From contig CAUYUJ010014610.1 of the NCBI GenBank assembly GCA_963575745.1, positions 32,501 to 96,500 on the forward strand: a stretch of DNA of 64,000 nucleotides, in the 5' to 3' direction. Made by a program: the position numbers and the translations under genes. The notes beneath the pieces were generated by a model, which worked only from the letters and a program-made list of their open reading frames with translations, was not told where the DNA came from and searched no databases. The DNA comes from Prorocentrum cordatum. Its lineage: Eukaryota; Sar; Dinophyceae; Prorocentrales; Prorocentraceae. Below, piece by piece: positions 54,952-64,000 of the stretch (positions are counted from its first letter, which is position 1; every line of letters starts with the position of its first letter).

Positions 54952-55068
54952 GGGGTTACCACACCTGGCGATTGGTAAGACGTGTATGGTTTACGGGCTT
55001 GGTTACCACACCTTGCGATTAAAGGGCCGAGGGAGTTCTCGCAGTTTGGGTTACCACGCCTTGCGATG
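54952..55068. repeat. GGTTACCACACCTTGCGAT, three copies
   Basis: Copies at about 54955, 55001 and 55049 (the last with CGCC). The third passes directly into the 73-bp satellite. Confidence 0.85.
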
Positions 55069-55074
55069 GATGTG

Positions 55075-55739
55075 CGTGAAGGGTGGCACCGAATTTCAGA
55101 AATGTGGCGAATCCCCTGTGTTTTTGGACCCTGACCCCGCGGATCTGCGTGAGGGGTGGCGCCGAATTTCAGAAATGTGGCAAATCCCATGTGTTCTTGG
55201 ACCCTGACCCCGCGGATCTGCGCGAGGGGTGGCACCGAATGTAAGAAATGTGGCAAATCCCATATGTTTTTGGACCCTGACCCTGCGGATCTGCGTGAGG
55301 GGTGGCACCGAATTAAGAAATGTTGCAAATCCCATGTGTTTTTGGACCCAGACCCCGCGGATCTGCGTGAGGGTGGCACCGAATTTCAGAAATGTGGCAA
55401 ATCCCCTGTGTTTTTGGACCCTGACCCTGCGGATCTGCGTGAGGGGTGGCACCGAATTTCAGAAATGTGGCAAATCCCTTTTGTTTTTGGACCCTGACCC
55501 CGCGGATCTGCGTGAGGGGTGGCACCGAATTTCAGAAATGTGGCAAATCCCATGTGTTTTTGGACCCTGACCCCGCGGATCTGCGTGAGGGGTGGCACCG
55601 AATTTCAGAAATGTGGCAAATCCCATGTGTTTTTGGACCCTGACCCCGCGGATCTGCGTGAGGGGTGGCACCGAATTTCAGAAATGTGGCAAATCCCCTG
55701 TGTTTTTGGACCCTGACCCCGCGGATCTGCGTGAGGGGT
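55075..55739. repeat. 73-bp satellite, nine units
   Basis: Unit GGGGTGGCACCGAATTTCAG then AAATGTGGCAAATCCCATGT, GTTTTTGGACCCTGACCCCG, CGGATCTGCGTGA. Units are 72-73 bp and over 90% alike by eye, suggesting recent expansion. Because 73 is not a multiple of three, the frames through it shift each unit. Confidence 0.97.
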
Positions 55740-56405
55740 GTTGATTTCGAGCCCCCCCCAGCAATTCAGACAACGCGCCCAGGGGGTGCTAAAAAGCCGG
55801 TTTGGGCCTCCCCCCCCCTCGCGCGGTCAATCAACTAGTTACAGTAACCAGCAATAAGCAGAGCTGTAACACTGGAAACTACAAGCTACAACTGGTACAG
55901 GAAACTGCGAATCCCGCTCCTCGCAGCCTGGTGGCCCCACAAGAGGCCGGCGGATAAATACTTATTGCTTCGCGTTCATCAAAGTAGGAATCGGCCGGGG
56001 AAGCCCCCCGGGCGCCAGAAGCAGAAATTCAGCATTTTCAAAAGGAAAATGTGTATTAGAATGGTTTTGTTTTCGGCGCCGCCTCGGAACTCGATTGTCC
56101 GGCGCCGGCCGGAACCGGCTCCGGACCCGGCCCGAGCGCCGGCCCGGGCGCCGGCTCGGGCGTGCAGCCCGGGCGCCGGCGGAAATATGAGGCCAGCGCC
56201 GCAGCGGGAGCACGATTCGGAACGAGCGGGGCCCGAAAATGATGCCAGTGTTTCAGCGAGAGCAGCATTTTGGAACAAATGCAAGCGAAAACCTAACTCC
56301 GGGTAAACCTGTGTGTGCGCGGGGGTGTGGGGGCGAATATTCCCAAGACGTCATCAGGGGAAGAGGGAAAGTAGTATTCATATTGAGTAATTGTGGAGGA
56401 GGAGG
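55740..56405. other. Spacer with GGCGCCGGC palindromic tract
   Basis: 56095-56185 consists of overlapping CCGGCGCCGG, CCCGGGCGCCGG words, highly self-complementary. No gene seen. Ends at the assembly gap. Confidence 0.5.
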
Positions 56406-56505
56406 NNNNNNNNNNNNNNNNNNNNNNNNNNNNNNNNNNNNNNNNNNNNNNNNNNNNNNNNNNNNNNNNNNNNNNNNNNNNNNNNNNNNNNNNNNNNNNN
56501 NNNNN
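56406..56505. other. Assembly gap (100 N)
   Basis: Exactly 100 N, so the true length is unknown. It lies between a GGAGGAGG stretch and a CATCAG microsatellite. Confidence 0.99.
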
Positions 56506-57150
56506 TATCAGCATCAGCATCAGCATCAGCATCAGCATCATCATCATCATCATCATCATCACCATCAGCATGACCATACTCATCAGCATCATCAACAGCA
56601 TCATCATCATGATGATCATCATCATCATCGTCGTCATCATCATCAGCATCGTCGTCCGAATCATCACCGTCAGCATCACCATCATGAACACAATCGCAAC
56701 AGTCATCATCATCATCATCAACAGCATTAACCTTAGCATCAACAATTTACCAGCATCATCAGCTCCATAATCATCACCAGCGCCATCAGCATCATCAACA
56801 TCATCATCATTATTGTCAGTATCATCAACAGCATCATGACCATCAGCATCATCATCAGCACCATCATCAGCATCACAATAACAAGAATCGGCACTATCAG
56901 CATCACCATCATCGTCATCAGCATTATCCTCCTCATCATCATCGTCATTGGCATCATCGTCATCATCATCGTAATCAGCATCGTCGGCATCATCATTCCC
57001 ATCACCTTCATCACCATCATTGTCATCATCAGCACAATCAGCATACTCATCATCAGCAGCATCAGCAGCATCGCCATCACCATCACCATCCACATCATCA
57101 GCAGCATCACTATAAGCATCATCCGTCCATCCATTCATCCATCCATCCAA
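56506..57150. repeat. CAT/CAG-type trinucleotide satellite
   Basis: About 620 bp of ATC/CAG/CAA triplets followed by CATCCATC. Open frames here are compositional. Confidence 0.95.
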
Positions 57151-57294
57151 CCCTCCTTTCCCCCGCTGCCCCCTTTCTTGGCGCGTGTGGGCAGTAGACG
57201 GGGGAGGACGACAACCTAGGCACGCTCGCGCTAATGCCTGACGTCCTGCCCGTCCCACTTATCCCTTCCCAGTGCACTGAATCCGACGCAGGTC

Positions 57295-57880
57295 ACACGC
57301 AAAGCACAAACACACACACACACGGACATAGACACAGACACAGACACAGACACACACACACACACACCGACACCCACACCCACATCCACACCCACACCCA
57401 CACACACCCATACCCCTCCCCACCACCCCCCACCACACACACACACACACACGCACACACACACACACACACACGCACACACATACTCACACACACACTC
57501 ACACTCACACTCACACACACAACAACAACAACAACAACAACAACCACAACAACAACAACAACGACAACAACAACAACAACACCACCAACAACAACAACAA
57601 CACCACCAACAACAACAATAACAACAATAACAACAACAATAATAACAATAATAATAAAAATAATAATACTAGTAATAATGATGATAATAATAATAATACT
57701 AATACTACTCAGGACAACAACACCTGCAACAACAGCAGCAACAACAACAACAACCTCAACAACAGCAATAATAACACCAATAACAGCAGCAGCAACAGCA
57801 AAAAAAGAACAGCACCCACCTCAGCAACAGCAACCATAACAACAGCAGCAACAGCAGCAGCAACAACCGCAACATCGGCA
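57295..57880. repeat. (CA)n passing into (CAA)n and (AAT)n
   Basis: CA dinucleotides with GACACA and CCCACA variants to about 57520, then CAACAA, ACCACC, and AATAAT triplets, then CAGCAA. Confidence 0.95.
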
Positions 57881-58301
57881 GCACCCCAAAAAAACGCCGC
57901 AAGCGCCGATGTCCTCGAACTGCGGCCTCCCCGAGCGGCCCCACCCGTCGGCCCCGCGGCGACGGGCCCCGTGGCCCCCCTGCACGCGCGGGGAGCGGCC
58001 ACGGACACGCCGTGACCCCCATTTGAAGGGGCCCCAGGACACACAAATAAATACACACAAATAAAAAGATTCCCCATATTTTCCCATATTTTCTGGGTTT
58101 CTGTCTTCCCCCCCACTTCCCATATTTTCCCATATTTTCTGGGAATCGCCGATTAATTGTGTCTGTGTGTTTCTTTCCCTCCTGAGCCCCTCTTGGTGCG
58201 CGCCTCGCCGACCGCCGCACGCGCCGCGGCAGCTCGGAGGAGAAGCGGGGACCACCGTGCGACGCGGGGACTCGAAGCTCAAAGGAGGAAAGCGACGACG
58301 A

Positions 58302-58333
<32 letters not shown>

Positions 58334-58722
58334 GCGGCAACGGCATCCAGAACCACCGCCTGGGGATGGAAATTCGGGGACGTCAGCAGGCGGTGGATAC
58401 GGTACGGGTATGGCCGGCTCCTCCAGGGCCCGAGCAGATCCAGGATCCCCCGGGCGGCGGTCATGGATCACCCCTCGCCTCGGACACCGACGACCCGTGA
58501 GGGAGAGCCCGACACCTGGCACGCGTGGGCGTCGTCGTGCACTGGGCGGCGCCCCTCGGCGTGCTCCGCCCAGGGGGCCGCCTCCCACCGACTAGGGCCC
58601 GTCTGCCTCAGGACCCCCTCTCCCTCGCGGGGGGAGGGGGGGGGGGCAGAGTCATCGCCATCGCTTGGACGTCGGTTCCCCGTGCATGCTTCGGCGTCGC
58701 GCGCTATAGTTCTTCGCAGAGA
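57881..58722. other. No gene recognised
   Basis: 58070-58145 repeats CCCATATTTTCCCATATTTT CTGGG twice. The rest is GC-rich with compositional frames. Confidence 0.4.
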
Positions 58723-59003
58723 GGATCCAGGATGCTCCTCGACCAGTCCTCGCCGAGGAGAAGCGCACACGCCCGAGCGATACCAAGAGTTGCTCGTTTG
58801 CTCGCTCTTGCCAAGCGGATCCAAGGTGCTCCTCGACAGTCCTCGCCGAGAAGAAACGCACACGCCCGAGCGATGCCAAGAGTTGCTCGCTTGCTCGATC
58901 TTGCCAAGCGGATCCAAGGTGCTCCTCGACAGTCCTCGCCGAGAAGAAACGCAGACGCCCGAGCGATGCCAAGAGTTGCTCGCTTGCTCGCTCTGGCCAG
59001 GCG
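58723..59003. repeat. 93-94 bp tandem repeat, three units
   Basis: Units begin GGATCCAAGGTGCTCCTCGA at 58723, 58817 and 58910. Units two and three differ at only a few bases. The 93-bp length would keep a frame (31 residues per unit), but no motif supports coding. Confidence 0.92.
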
Positions 59004-59205
59004 GGGGACTCCACCCCCAACAAAAATGGGGCAGTGGGTCCAGCCGCCTCGTCTCCAGCCAGCTTTTGTCGAGCCACCCTCTCGGAAGGCCGCTGCCTCC
59101 TTCGCGCAGGTCTGCTCTGCGCGCAGCACGCGCGCTGCCGTGTGTTTCCTCTTCTTCCATTATCGGGGGGAACGAAAGGGGGGGATAGCAAAGGGTACGG
59201 TAGAG
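59004..59205. other. 3' flank of the vWA/GEKFDV gene
   Basis: No gene seen. Lies downstream of the gene end on the minus strand. Confidence 0.4.
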
Positions 59206-59256
59206 AATCAGCTCACGTAGCTGATTTTCCCAGCGCCTCCCGGCGCCGGGAGGCGC
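59206..59256. repeat. Two adjacent perfect hairpins
   Basis: AATCAGCT-CACGT-AGCTGATT at 59206-59226 and the 24-bp palindrome GCGCCTCCCGGC/GCCGGGAGGCGC at 59233-59256, six bases apart. They lie about 230 bases beyond the stop codon of the minus-strand gene and would be in its 3' region. Confidence 0.9.
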
Positions 59257-59483
59257 CCATGTATCGAGTAATGGGCCCGGCGGCGGGGCCGAAACCGGCT
59301 GCATGCAGCAGATTGTGTAACCCCCCCTTTCCCTATCCCCCCCTTTCGTTCGGCCCGTCATCATGATCGAGGGCTGCTCGTGGATCGCTTACCGCCTCTC
59401 TGCACGGTCTTCGTTGACTCCCCCACGGCGACGGGAGCGGGACAAGGGGCGGCGGAGCACGCAGGCCTCGGCGGGGGCCCCTG

Positions 59484-59661
59484 TCAGTCCCAGGAGGCGG
59501 CCATCGACGGGCGCCCCGGCTCCTCCGGCTCCGCAGCGACCCGGCGCGACAGCCTCGAGGGCCTCGCGCGGAACGCCCTGCACAGGTCCGAGACCTGCTC
59601 CACCCACTTGCCGTGCTCGTCCGTGCCGATCAGCCCGCCGAGCTGCTCGAAGCCGAGGCTC
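59484..59661 (-). CDS. vWA/GEKFDV gene, last exon
   Basis: Begins after acceptor CCAGCAG|G at 59662 and reads SLGFEQLGGLIGTDEHGKWV, then EQVSDLCRAFRARPSRLSRR, with a stop at 59484. GGLIGTDEH matches the GGLLG-x-D-x-H ending of the GEKFDV-type domain, as I recall it from dinoflagellate proteins. Joining it to the previous exon gives TNL-R-SLGFEQLGG with the Arg codon split across the junction. The unspliced frame reaches back to 59699 but then meets a stop, which supports splicing. Confidence 0.68.
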
Positions 59662-59871
59662 CTGCTGGAGGCTCGGAGCTGGGCACCAACACCATCCACA
59701 GGGGGTTACCTCCACCGGGGGAGGATGATCCTAGATCTCGGTGATGAATGCAATCTTCCGGCCGCCTGGGTTGCCAGAACATTACTACTATCACCGAGAT
59801 CGGGACACTCTTCCCTCGGTGGAGGCCCGCCGCCGATGTTGGTTTTGGTGTCAGCTTCTGGGCCTCCGATC
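59662..59871 (-). mobile_element. Introner-like intron, 210 bp inverted repeat
   Basis: Intron between two exons of the vWA/GEKFDV gene, with a GA donor (CTCAG|GATCGG) and AG acceptor (CAGCAG|GAGCC). CAGGA is present at both junctions, like a target-site duplication. The two halves are inverted copies: 59662-59745 pairs with 59790-59871 over 82-84 bases at roughly three-quarters identity, rising to a perfect 12-bp GATCTCGGTGAT next to a 44-base centre. The arms reach the intron ends, so intron and element coincide. Introner elements are known in dinoflagellates; this copy's family is unknown to me. It has no coding capacity. Confidence 0.72.
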
Positions 59872-59984
59872 CTGAGGTTGGTCGCCCGGAAGTTCAGCGC
59901 CTGGTGGGCCGCCTGGGCCACCTCAAGCGTGGCGTCGTAGCCTGCGCCCGCGCCCCGGATCAGGAACTGGAAGGCCTGGGCCTC
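59872..59984 (-). CDS. vWA/GEKFDV gene, internal exon
   Basis: 113 bases after a strong acceptor (TTTCTGTTTCGCGCAG|G). It reads EAQAFQFLIRGAGAGYDATL, then EVAQAAHQALNFRATNL and the first two bases of an Arg codon. It joins the previous exon on a codon boundary to give GEWLGGQ-EAQAFQF, which fits the domain's expected length. A Met upstream (60056) makes the unspliced frame look like a signal peptide, MSRDVLVVVLLFLFLLEPPF, but that hydrophobic run is the translated polypyrimidine tract of the intron. Confidence 0.68.
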
Positions 59985-60682
59985 CTGCGCGAAACAGAAA
60001 GGGGGCTCGAGCAGGAAAAGGAAGAGGAGGACTACGACCAAGACATCTCGGCTCATGGAAGGAGCGATGACGACGGCGCCGACGACGGCGGCGACGGCGA
60101 AGACAGCGTCGTCGTAGAGTTCGAGGTCGGCGGCTCGACGTTTCGATGCTCGCGGGGCTCGAAGCGGGAGTTCTCGTCGGTCGTCGGCGGTTTTCCAGCC
60201 TCACGGTGCGTTCCGGCGGATCTCCTGAAGCGGCGCTGGACCCACCTCCCTGGCACGCGGAGCACGCCGCCAGGGAGCAGACCAAAGACATCCGCGCGGA
60301 GCTCCGAAGTTTACAATCATCGTGCTACCACAAGGGGCGCAACGTAAGGAACGATGGTGGTGTTCTGGCCTCGCCCCGAATAGTTCTCCGACCTAGATCT
60401 CAGGAACGGCCCGAACATCAGAGCCTCGCCCGGCCTCGAAGTGGTCCTTATGTCAGCGTATTGACTGTGCACGTCGGTCGGAAGAAGCAGGTAGGAAGGC
60501 AGATAAAGTAGGGCTGGGTCCAGGCCCTCCCAGAGAATAACAAAGCACAGCAAAAACGCACCGGCTCTTGAAATAGCAAGGCGCTTGAAGTGGCACCTGG
60601 GAACCCACACATCTCTACTTTCAACGACCGTCGTGTATGCTTAGAACATTACTTGAAAAGGAAACAACCAGATACACATAAG

Positions 60683-60712
60683 CTTTTGGCGCTCCGCGCG
60701 GAGCGCCAAAAG
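60683..60712. repeat. Perfect 30-bp palindrome
   Basis: CTTTTGGCGCTCCGC joined directly to GCGGAGCGCCAAAAG, no loop. Outer arms CACATAA (60675) and TTATGTG (60719) extend the symmetry imperfectly to about 50 bp. Lies in the 3.27-kb intron. Confidence 0.95.
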
Positions 60713-61589
60713 TTTATGGTTATGTGTGTGGGCGCTTTCTTGTTCGGATTATTTTCTCCAGTCCTGTGCCCTGCCGGCGTCGGCGTATACCTGCCTCCAC
60801 ACGGGCACGAGGCGGACCCGCCCAGAGAGGCTGCGGCTCTTGGAGCGTGTTTTCTTTATGTTCGGCGATAATGGGCATTCTAAAAGGGGGGAGGGGAGGG
60901 GGGGGGCCGGGGGGGGGAGGGCATACTGTAACGCCTCCCCCCCGCTGTGTGGCACGGCGGCAGTGCCCCGAGCGCACTGTGCGGGGGAGGGGCGTCACGT
61001 TCTAGAGCGGGGGGGGGCGGGGGCTATCATGCCCATCATGCCCCAGGCAATCAAGAAACACGCTCTTGTTGCGGAGGCCCCCCCATGGCTCGTACTCGCC
61101 GGCGGCCGCGGCCGCGGCACCCCGCTGCGTCGAGGCACCCCACTGCACCCGCAGGGAGAAGGGGCGGAGGGTGGCACTGCCTGCGCCGTTCGGGCCCTCC
61201 GCGTTGCGCTGGGCGGCGGCGAGCGAAGGGGGGAAGATGTAAGTCGGGCCTGTCCCTCTGCAGAAGGAATAGCACTCAAAACAAAGTCAACAAATAATAT
61301 GGGGACGATGCTTTCACTGTTTTTTGCTATTTTGGTGTATTTTGGGGCTCTGTCTTGTTTTTCGCCCAAAATCCACCTGCAGCACATCGAAGACTCGAAC
61401 CTGTAGGGAGGAGGAGTGGGGAAGGGCAGGGCGAGGAATGCGCTGTAGGTGTGGGCGCGAGATGTCGGACCCCGAGGGCGGTTCCCGCTCGAGCGGTGGC
61501 CCACCTCCGACAGCACGCACCCATAGTGCCCCCCAGAATTCCACCCCAGGAGTTCTGAGGGACGTATAAGTATGGGTGTTAGCTGTCAA

Positions 61590-61735
61590 CTCGTGACTTC
61601 TGAAACATTTTCCACGCCTTCCCCGAAGACACGGAAAACTATTCAGAATGCCGTAGGCCTTCTGAGAAGCCCCGCCGCCTTCTGAGAAGGCCTTCTCCTT
61701 CTCACTTCCCCCCCTCGCTCGCCACCGAGCTGGAG
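61590..61735. mobile_element. Half copy of the foldback element
   Basis: Aligns with the right part of 37380-37578: CTTCTGA near 61596, GCCTTCCCCGAAGACAC, GGCCTTCTGAGAAG, then CCTTCTCCTTCTCACTTCCC and CCCTCGCTCGCCACC at the end. The left terminal repeat is missing. Confidence 0.7.
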
Positions 61736-62044
61736 CGGCACGACGCGCACCACCTAGAGGCCTCCCAGAATGGGGTCCGAGCAGATGGGGTCGAAGAGAT
61801 AGCGCCACAGCGTCGATTCATCGGCGATGCACCGGCGACGTCGGTAAGACATCATCGACGTCGGCGTGGAGAAGATCGGGCTCCACATCGAGCCGCATCT
61901 CGCCGATGCATCGGTGATGCGGCGCGATCCTCCGACCACGTCTACTCGGATCCCATCTGGGAGGGCTCGGCTACACCCGTGCTTAGAGTTCCCAAAAAGT
62001 ATCCTGGCGAAGGGCCCAACCATATGCAGTTGTGGGTATCACCG

Positions 62045-62958
62045 TTGTGGGCATCGCAGTCGGTGGATCTCTTCATGGGGCACCGAAGCGTGTGAAAGGT
62101 GTGCCGAAATGGGGCAGGGACGCATGCGGGCGCAGCCGTTGGGGCCTTCGATGGCGCTCCATATGGGGCCACGAAGAGTGAGAGGGGTGTGCCGAAATGG
62201 GGCGGGGACGCATGCGGGCGCGGCCATTGGGGCCTTCGGTGGCGCTCCATAGGGGGCCACGAAACGTGAACCTGAGTGGGGGAGACGCATGCGAACAACG
62301 CCCCTGAGGCCTTCGGTGGACCTCCCTGTGGAGCCACGAAGCGCTGGGTGGGGGGAACGCTTGCGGACACCGCAACTGAGGCCTTCGGTGGAGCTCCCTA
62401 TGCGGCCGCGAAACGTTGTACGGTGTGGGCGAAACGCACGCGAACACCGCCAGATGGAGCTCCCCCCCCATGGGGCCACGAGGCGCTGTACTAGGTGAGG
62501 GAAACGTATGCGAACACAGCAACTGGGGCCTTCGGTGGACCTCCCAATGGGGCCACGAATCGCTGTGCTGGGTGGGGGGAACGTATGCGGACACTGTCAC
62601 TGGGGTTTTCGGTGGGGCCCCCTATGGGGCCACGAACGCTATACTGGTTGGGGGAAACGCTTGCGGACACCGCCACTGGGGCATTCGGTGGACCTCCCCA
62701 TGGGGCCAGGAAGCGTTGTACTGGGCGGGGAAAACGCTTGCGGATACCGCCAAAGGAGCTTGGGTGGAACCCCAAACGTGTGAGGGGTGTGCCAAAGTGG
62801 AGGGGGGCGGCATGCCACTGGGGCCTTCGGATGAGCTCCTCATGGGGCCACGCAACGTGTGATGGTGTGCCACAGTGGATGGGGGCGGCATGCGAAGCAC
62901 GCCACTGGGGCCTTCGGTGGAGCTCCCTATGGGGCCACGAAACGTGTGAGAGGTGTGC
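62045..62958 (+). repeat. 72-88 bp minisatellite, cluster 3
   Basis: About eleven units in the same orientation as cluster 2. Some units carry the extra linker GTGTGCCGAAATGGGGC and are 88 bp (62122 to 62210). Others are 70-75 bp with GGGGGAACGCTTGCGGACAC in place of GCATGCG. Confidence 0.92.
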
Positions 62959-63080
62959 ATAAGTGAGGGGGGTGACGGGAAGAGGGAGGAGGGGGAGGAG
63001 GAGGAGAGGAGTGGAGGAGACGTGGGGACCGTCTCTTCAAAACGAGGACCAAACTCAACACAGGATGGTTAGGAATAGAA
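62959..63080 (+). repeat. Dispersed module, copy 3
   Basis: Purine tract (GGAGGGGGAGGAGGAGGAGA), then GACCGTCTCTTCAAAACGAG, GACCAAACTCAACACAGGAT, GG. Same arrangement after the minisatellite as in copy 2. Confidence 0.8.
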
Positions 63081-63252
63081 AACATGACTTCACTCGAAGC
63101 GTTTTGTCAACCAGTAGTCCAGGTCCACACAAACGATTACGAGGAACAGGCGCTCCAAGAAAACGCCCAGGGGTTCAGTCCAGATCCTCGGTTTTCTCGT
63201 GCGACACCTGGAGTCCACGAAAATTGTTGCTTTGCATCTCCGAGGGGCGTAC

Positions 63253-63999
63253 CTGACCGCCCAGCCACTCGCCGCTCAGCTCCACGCTCTGGATGTAGTT
63301 GCCGCACGGGTGGCCCGCAAAGGGCTGGACTGAGGCGTTCAGCTCGAGCTTGGCGGGCAGCCGCGGGTCCCGGGGGGCCCTGACCAGCACGTAGCTGCCG
63401 GGCATGTTGACATCGAACTTCTCGCCGCCGAGGTTCACAACGTGAGGGTCGTCCGTCGCTCCCCCCGCGTCGGTGGGGGCGGGCGTCGGGACCACCTGAA
63501 CCGAAGGCCCGTCGATGGTGTCACAGATCTCCTCGATCAGCATGGAGCTGAAGTTATGGGCGCTGACGCCCATGAACTGGACCTCCTTCAGCTGGTGCGG
63601 GTCGGAGGGGTCCGCGTAGCATCCGCGCCAGGGGTCCGTGGGCTTGTGCGTCGAGTCGTACAGCATCGAGGTGAGCACGCCGTTGTCCAGGTGCCCCAGA
63701 ATCAGGCTGATGTTCGCAGCCCTGATATCCTGCATGAGCTGGCACTGGCTGGCGTCGGTGTCGTAAGGCGTCCTCATGGAGTCCCTGTCCTTTGAGATCA
63801 CCATGAGGATCTTCACTGCGCTCGGATCCCAAGGATTGTTGTGCAGCATTTGCCCCATCGCGCCGGCGTTGTCCTCGGGAGAGTCGCCGCCGCCCATGGA
63901 GTAGAATGGGGCGATCTCGTTCTGCAGCTGGACGGGGTCCTCAAACCAGTGCGAGAGCGGATCGGGATGCACTGCCCACTCGTAGCGGGGCGGGGTCAC
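63253..63999 (-). CDS. vWA/GEKFDV gene, upstream exon (partial)
   Basis: 249 codons, open to the window edge, so the N-terminus is missing. The first ~150 residues resemble the second half of a von Willebrand A domain: WDPSAVKILMVISKDRDSMR, DIRAANISLILGHLDNG and GVSAHNFSSMLIEEICDTI, strands and helices in the right order. The metal-binding DxSxS would be upstream. A short Pro/Thr linker (VVPTPAPTDAGG) leads to DDPHVVNLGGEKFDVNMPGS, the start of the GEKFDV-type domain, then NASVQPFAGHPCGNYIQSVE and LSGEWLGGQ. Such proteins are probably secreted or on the cell surface, acting in adhesion or matrix; that is inference. Donor CAG|GTACGC follows. Confidence 0.72.
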
Positions 64000-64000
64000 A

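Larger units (their letters stand above)
59985..63252 (-). other. 3.27-kb repeat-laden intron of vWA/GEKFDV gene
   Basis: Runs from the GTACGC donor at 63252 to the CGCGCAG acceptor at 59985, phase 0 on both sides. It holds the 30-bp palindrome, G-rich runs (60885-61020), the half foldback copy, minisatellite cluster 3 and dispersed module copy 3. I saw no further exon in it; the joined protein needs none. Confidence 0.55.

Noticed and set aside
59706-60056. Minus-strand frame starting MSRDVLVVVLLFLFLLEPPF, which looks like a secreted protein with a signal peptide
   Set aside because: The hydrophobic start is a pyrimidine-rich intron end followed by a strong CGCGCAG|G acceptor. The part after it continues the GEKFDV-type domain in phase with exons on both sides.
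61754-62023. Minus-strand frame inside the large intron as a missing exon
   Set aside because: The flanking exons already join in phase with no gap in the domain, and the frame contains internal repeats (CGATGCATCGGTGATG).

Overview
The window looks like nuclear DNA from a dinoflagellate. The evidence is a set of uncommon features seen together: introns that follow GT-AG, GC-AG and GA-AG rules and share a few bases at both ends; a minus-strand protein with a vWA-like part and a GEKFDV-type domain, a pairing I know mainly from dinoflagellates; very abundant trinucleotide and longer satellites; decayed LINE and Ty1/copia elements; and few recognisable genes per kilobase. GC is high overall, with local extremes. 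I cannot name the species. There is one 100-N assembly gap at 56406-56505. Nothing resembles a bacterial operon, phage or plasmid.

Layout. 1-4300: no recognised gene, some long decayed reading frames. 4423-9078: a non-LTR retrotransposon (LINE) read as APE-type endonuclease, reverse transcriptase, zinc-finger tail and a 3' coding block, broken by many frame changes. 9700-12110: a 72-88 bp minisatellite (cluster 1), a 1.35-kb GAC satellite and a GGGTCGC repeat. 12-36 kb: a long gene-poor stretch with scattered degraded frames, microsatellites, homopolymer G/C runs and a palindromic minisatellite. 36.2-37.6 kb: minisatellite cluster 2, a conserved ~100-bp module and a 199-bp foldback element. 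38-42 kb: CT, GA and GTC low-complexity DNA. 42.7-47.3 kb: a decayed Ty1/copia element in the order gag, protease, integrase, reverse transcriptase.

The right third holds the real gene signal, all on the minus strand. A gene of unknown function occupies about 51726-48480 in four exons whose junction phases agree. A Pif1-like helicase C-terminal exon lies at 53306-52824, with a 160-bp satellite directly upstream. A vWA/GEKFDV-type gene enters from beyond the window end and finishes at 59484 in three exons (63999-63253, 59984-59872, 59661-59484). Its 3.27-kb intron carries minisatellite cluster 3, a half copy of the foldback element and a perfect 30-bp palindrome. Its last intron (59871-59662, 210 bp) is almost entirely one inverted repeat with GA-AG ends and a CAGGA repeat at both junctions, as expected of an introner, a transposon-derived intron. 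53.3-58 kb is otherwise satellite DNA.

The most interesting signals are this introner-like intron, a hairpin family (core AAGCGGY-NNN-RCCGCT) scattered in and upstream of the 48-52 kb gene, and a composite repeat (minisatellite, purine tract, conserved module) seen intact twice and apparently split by the LINE at its third site.
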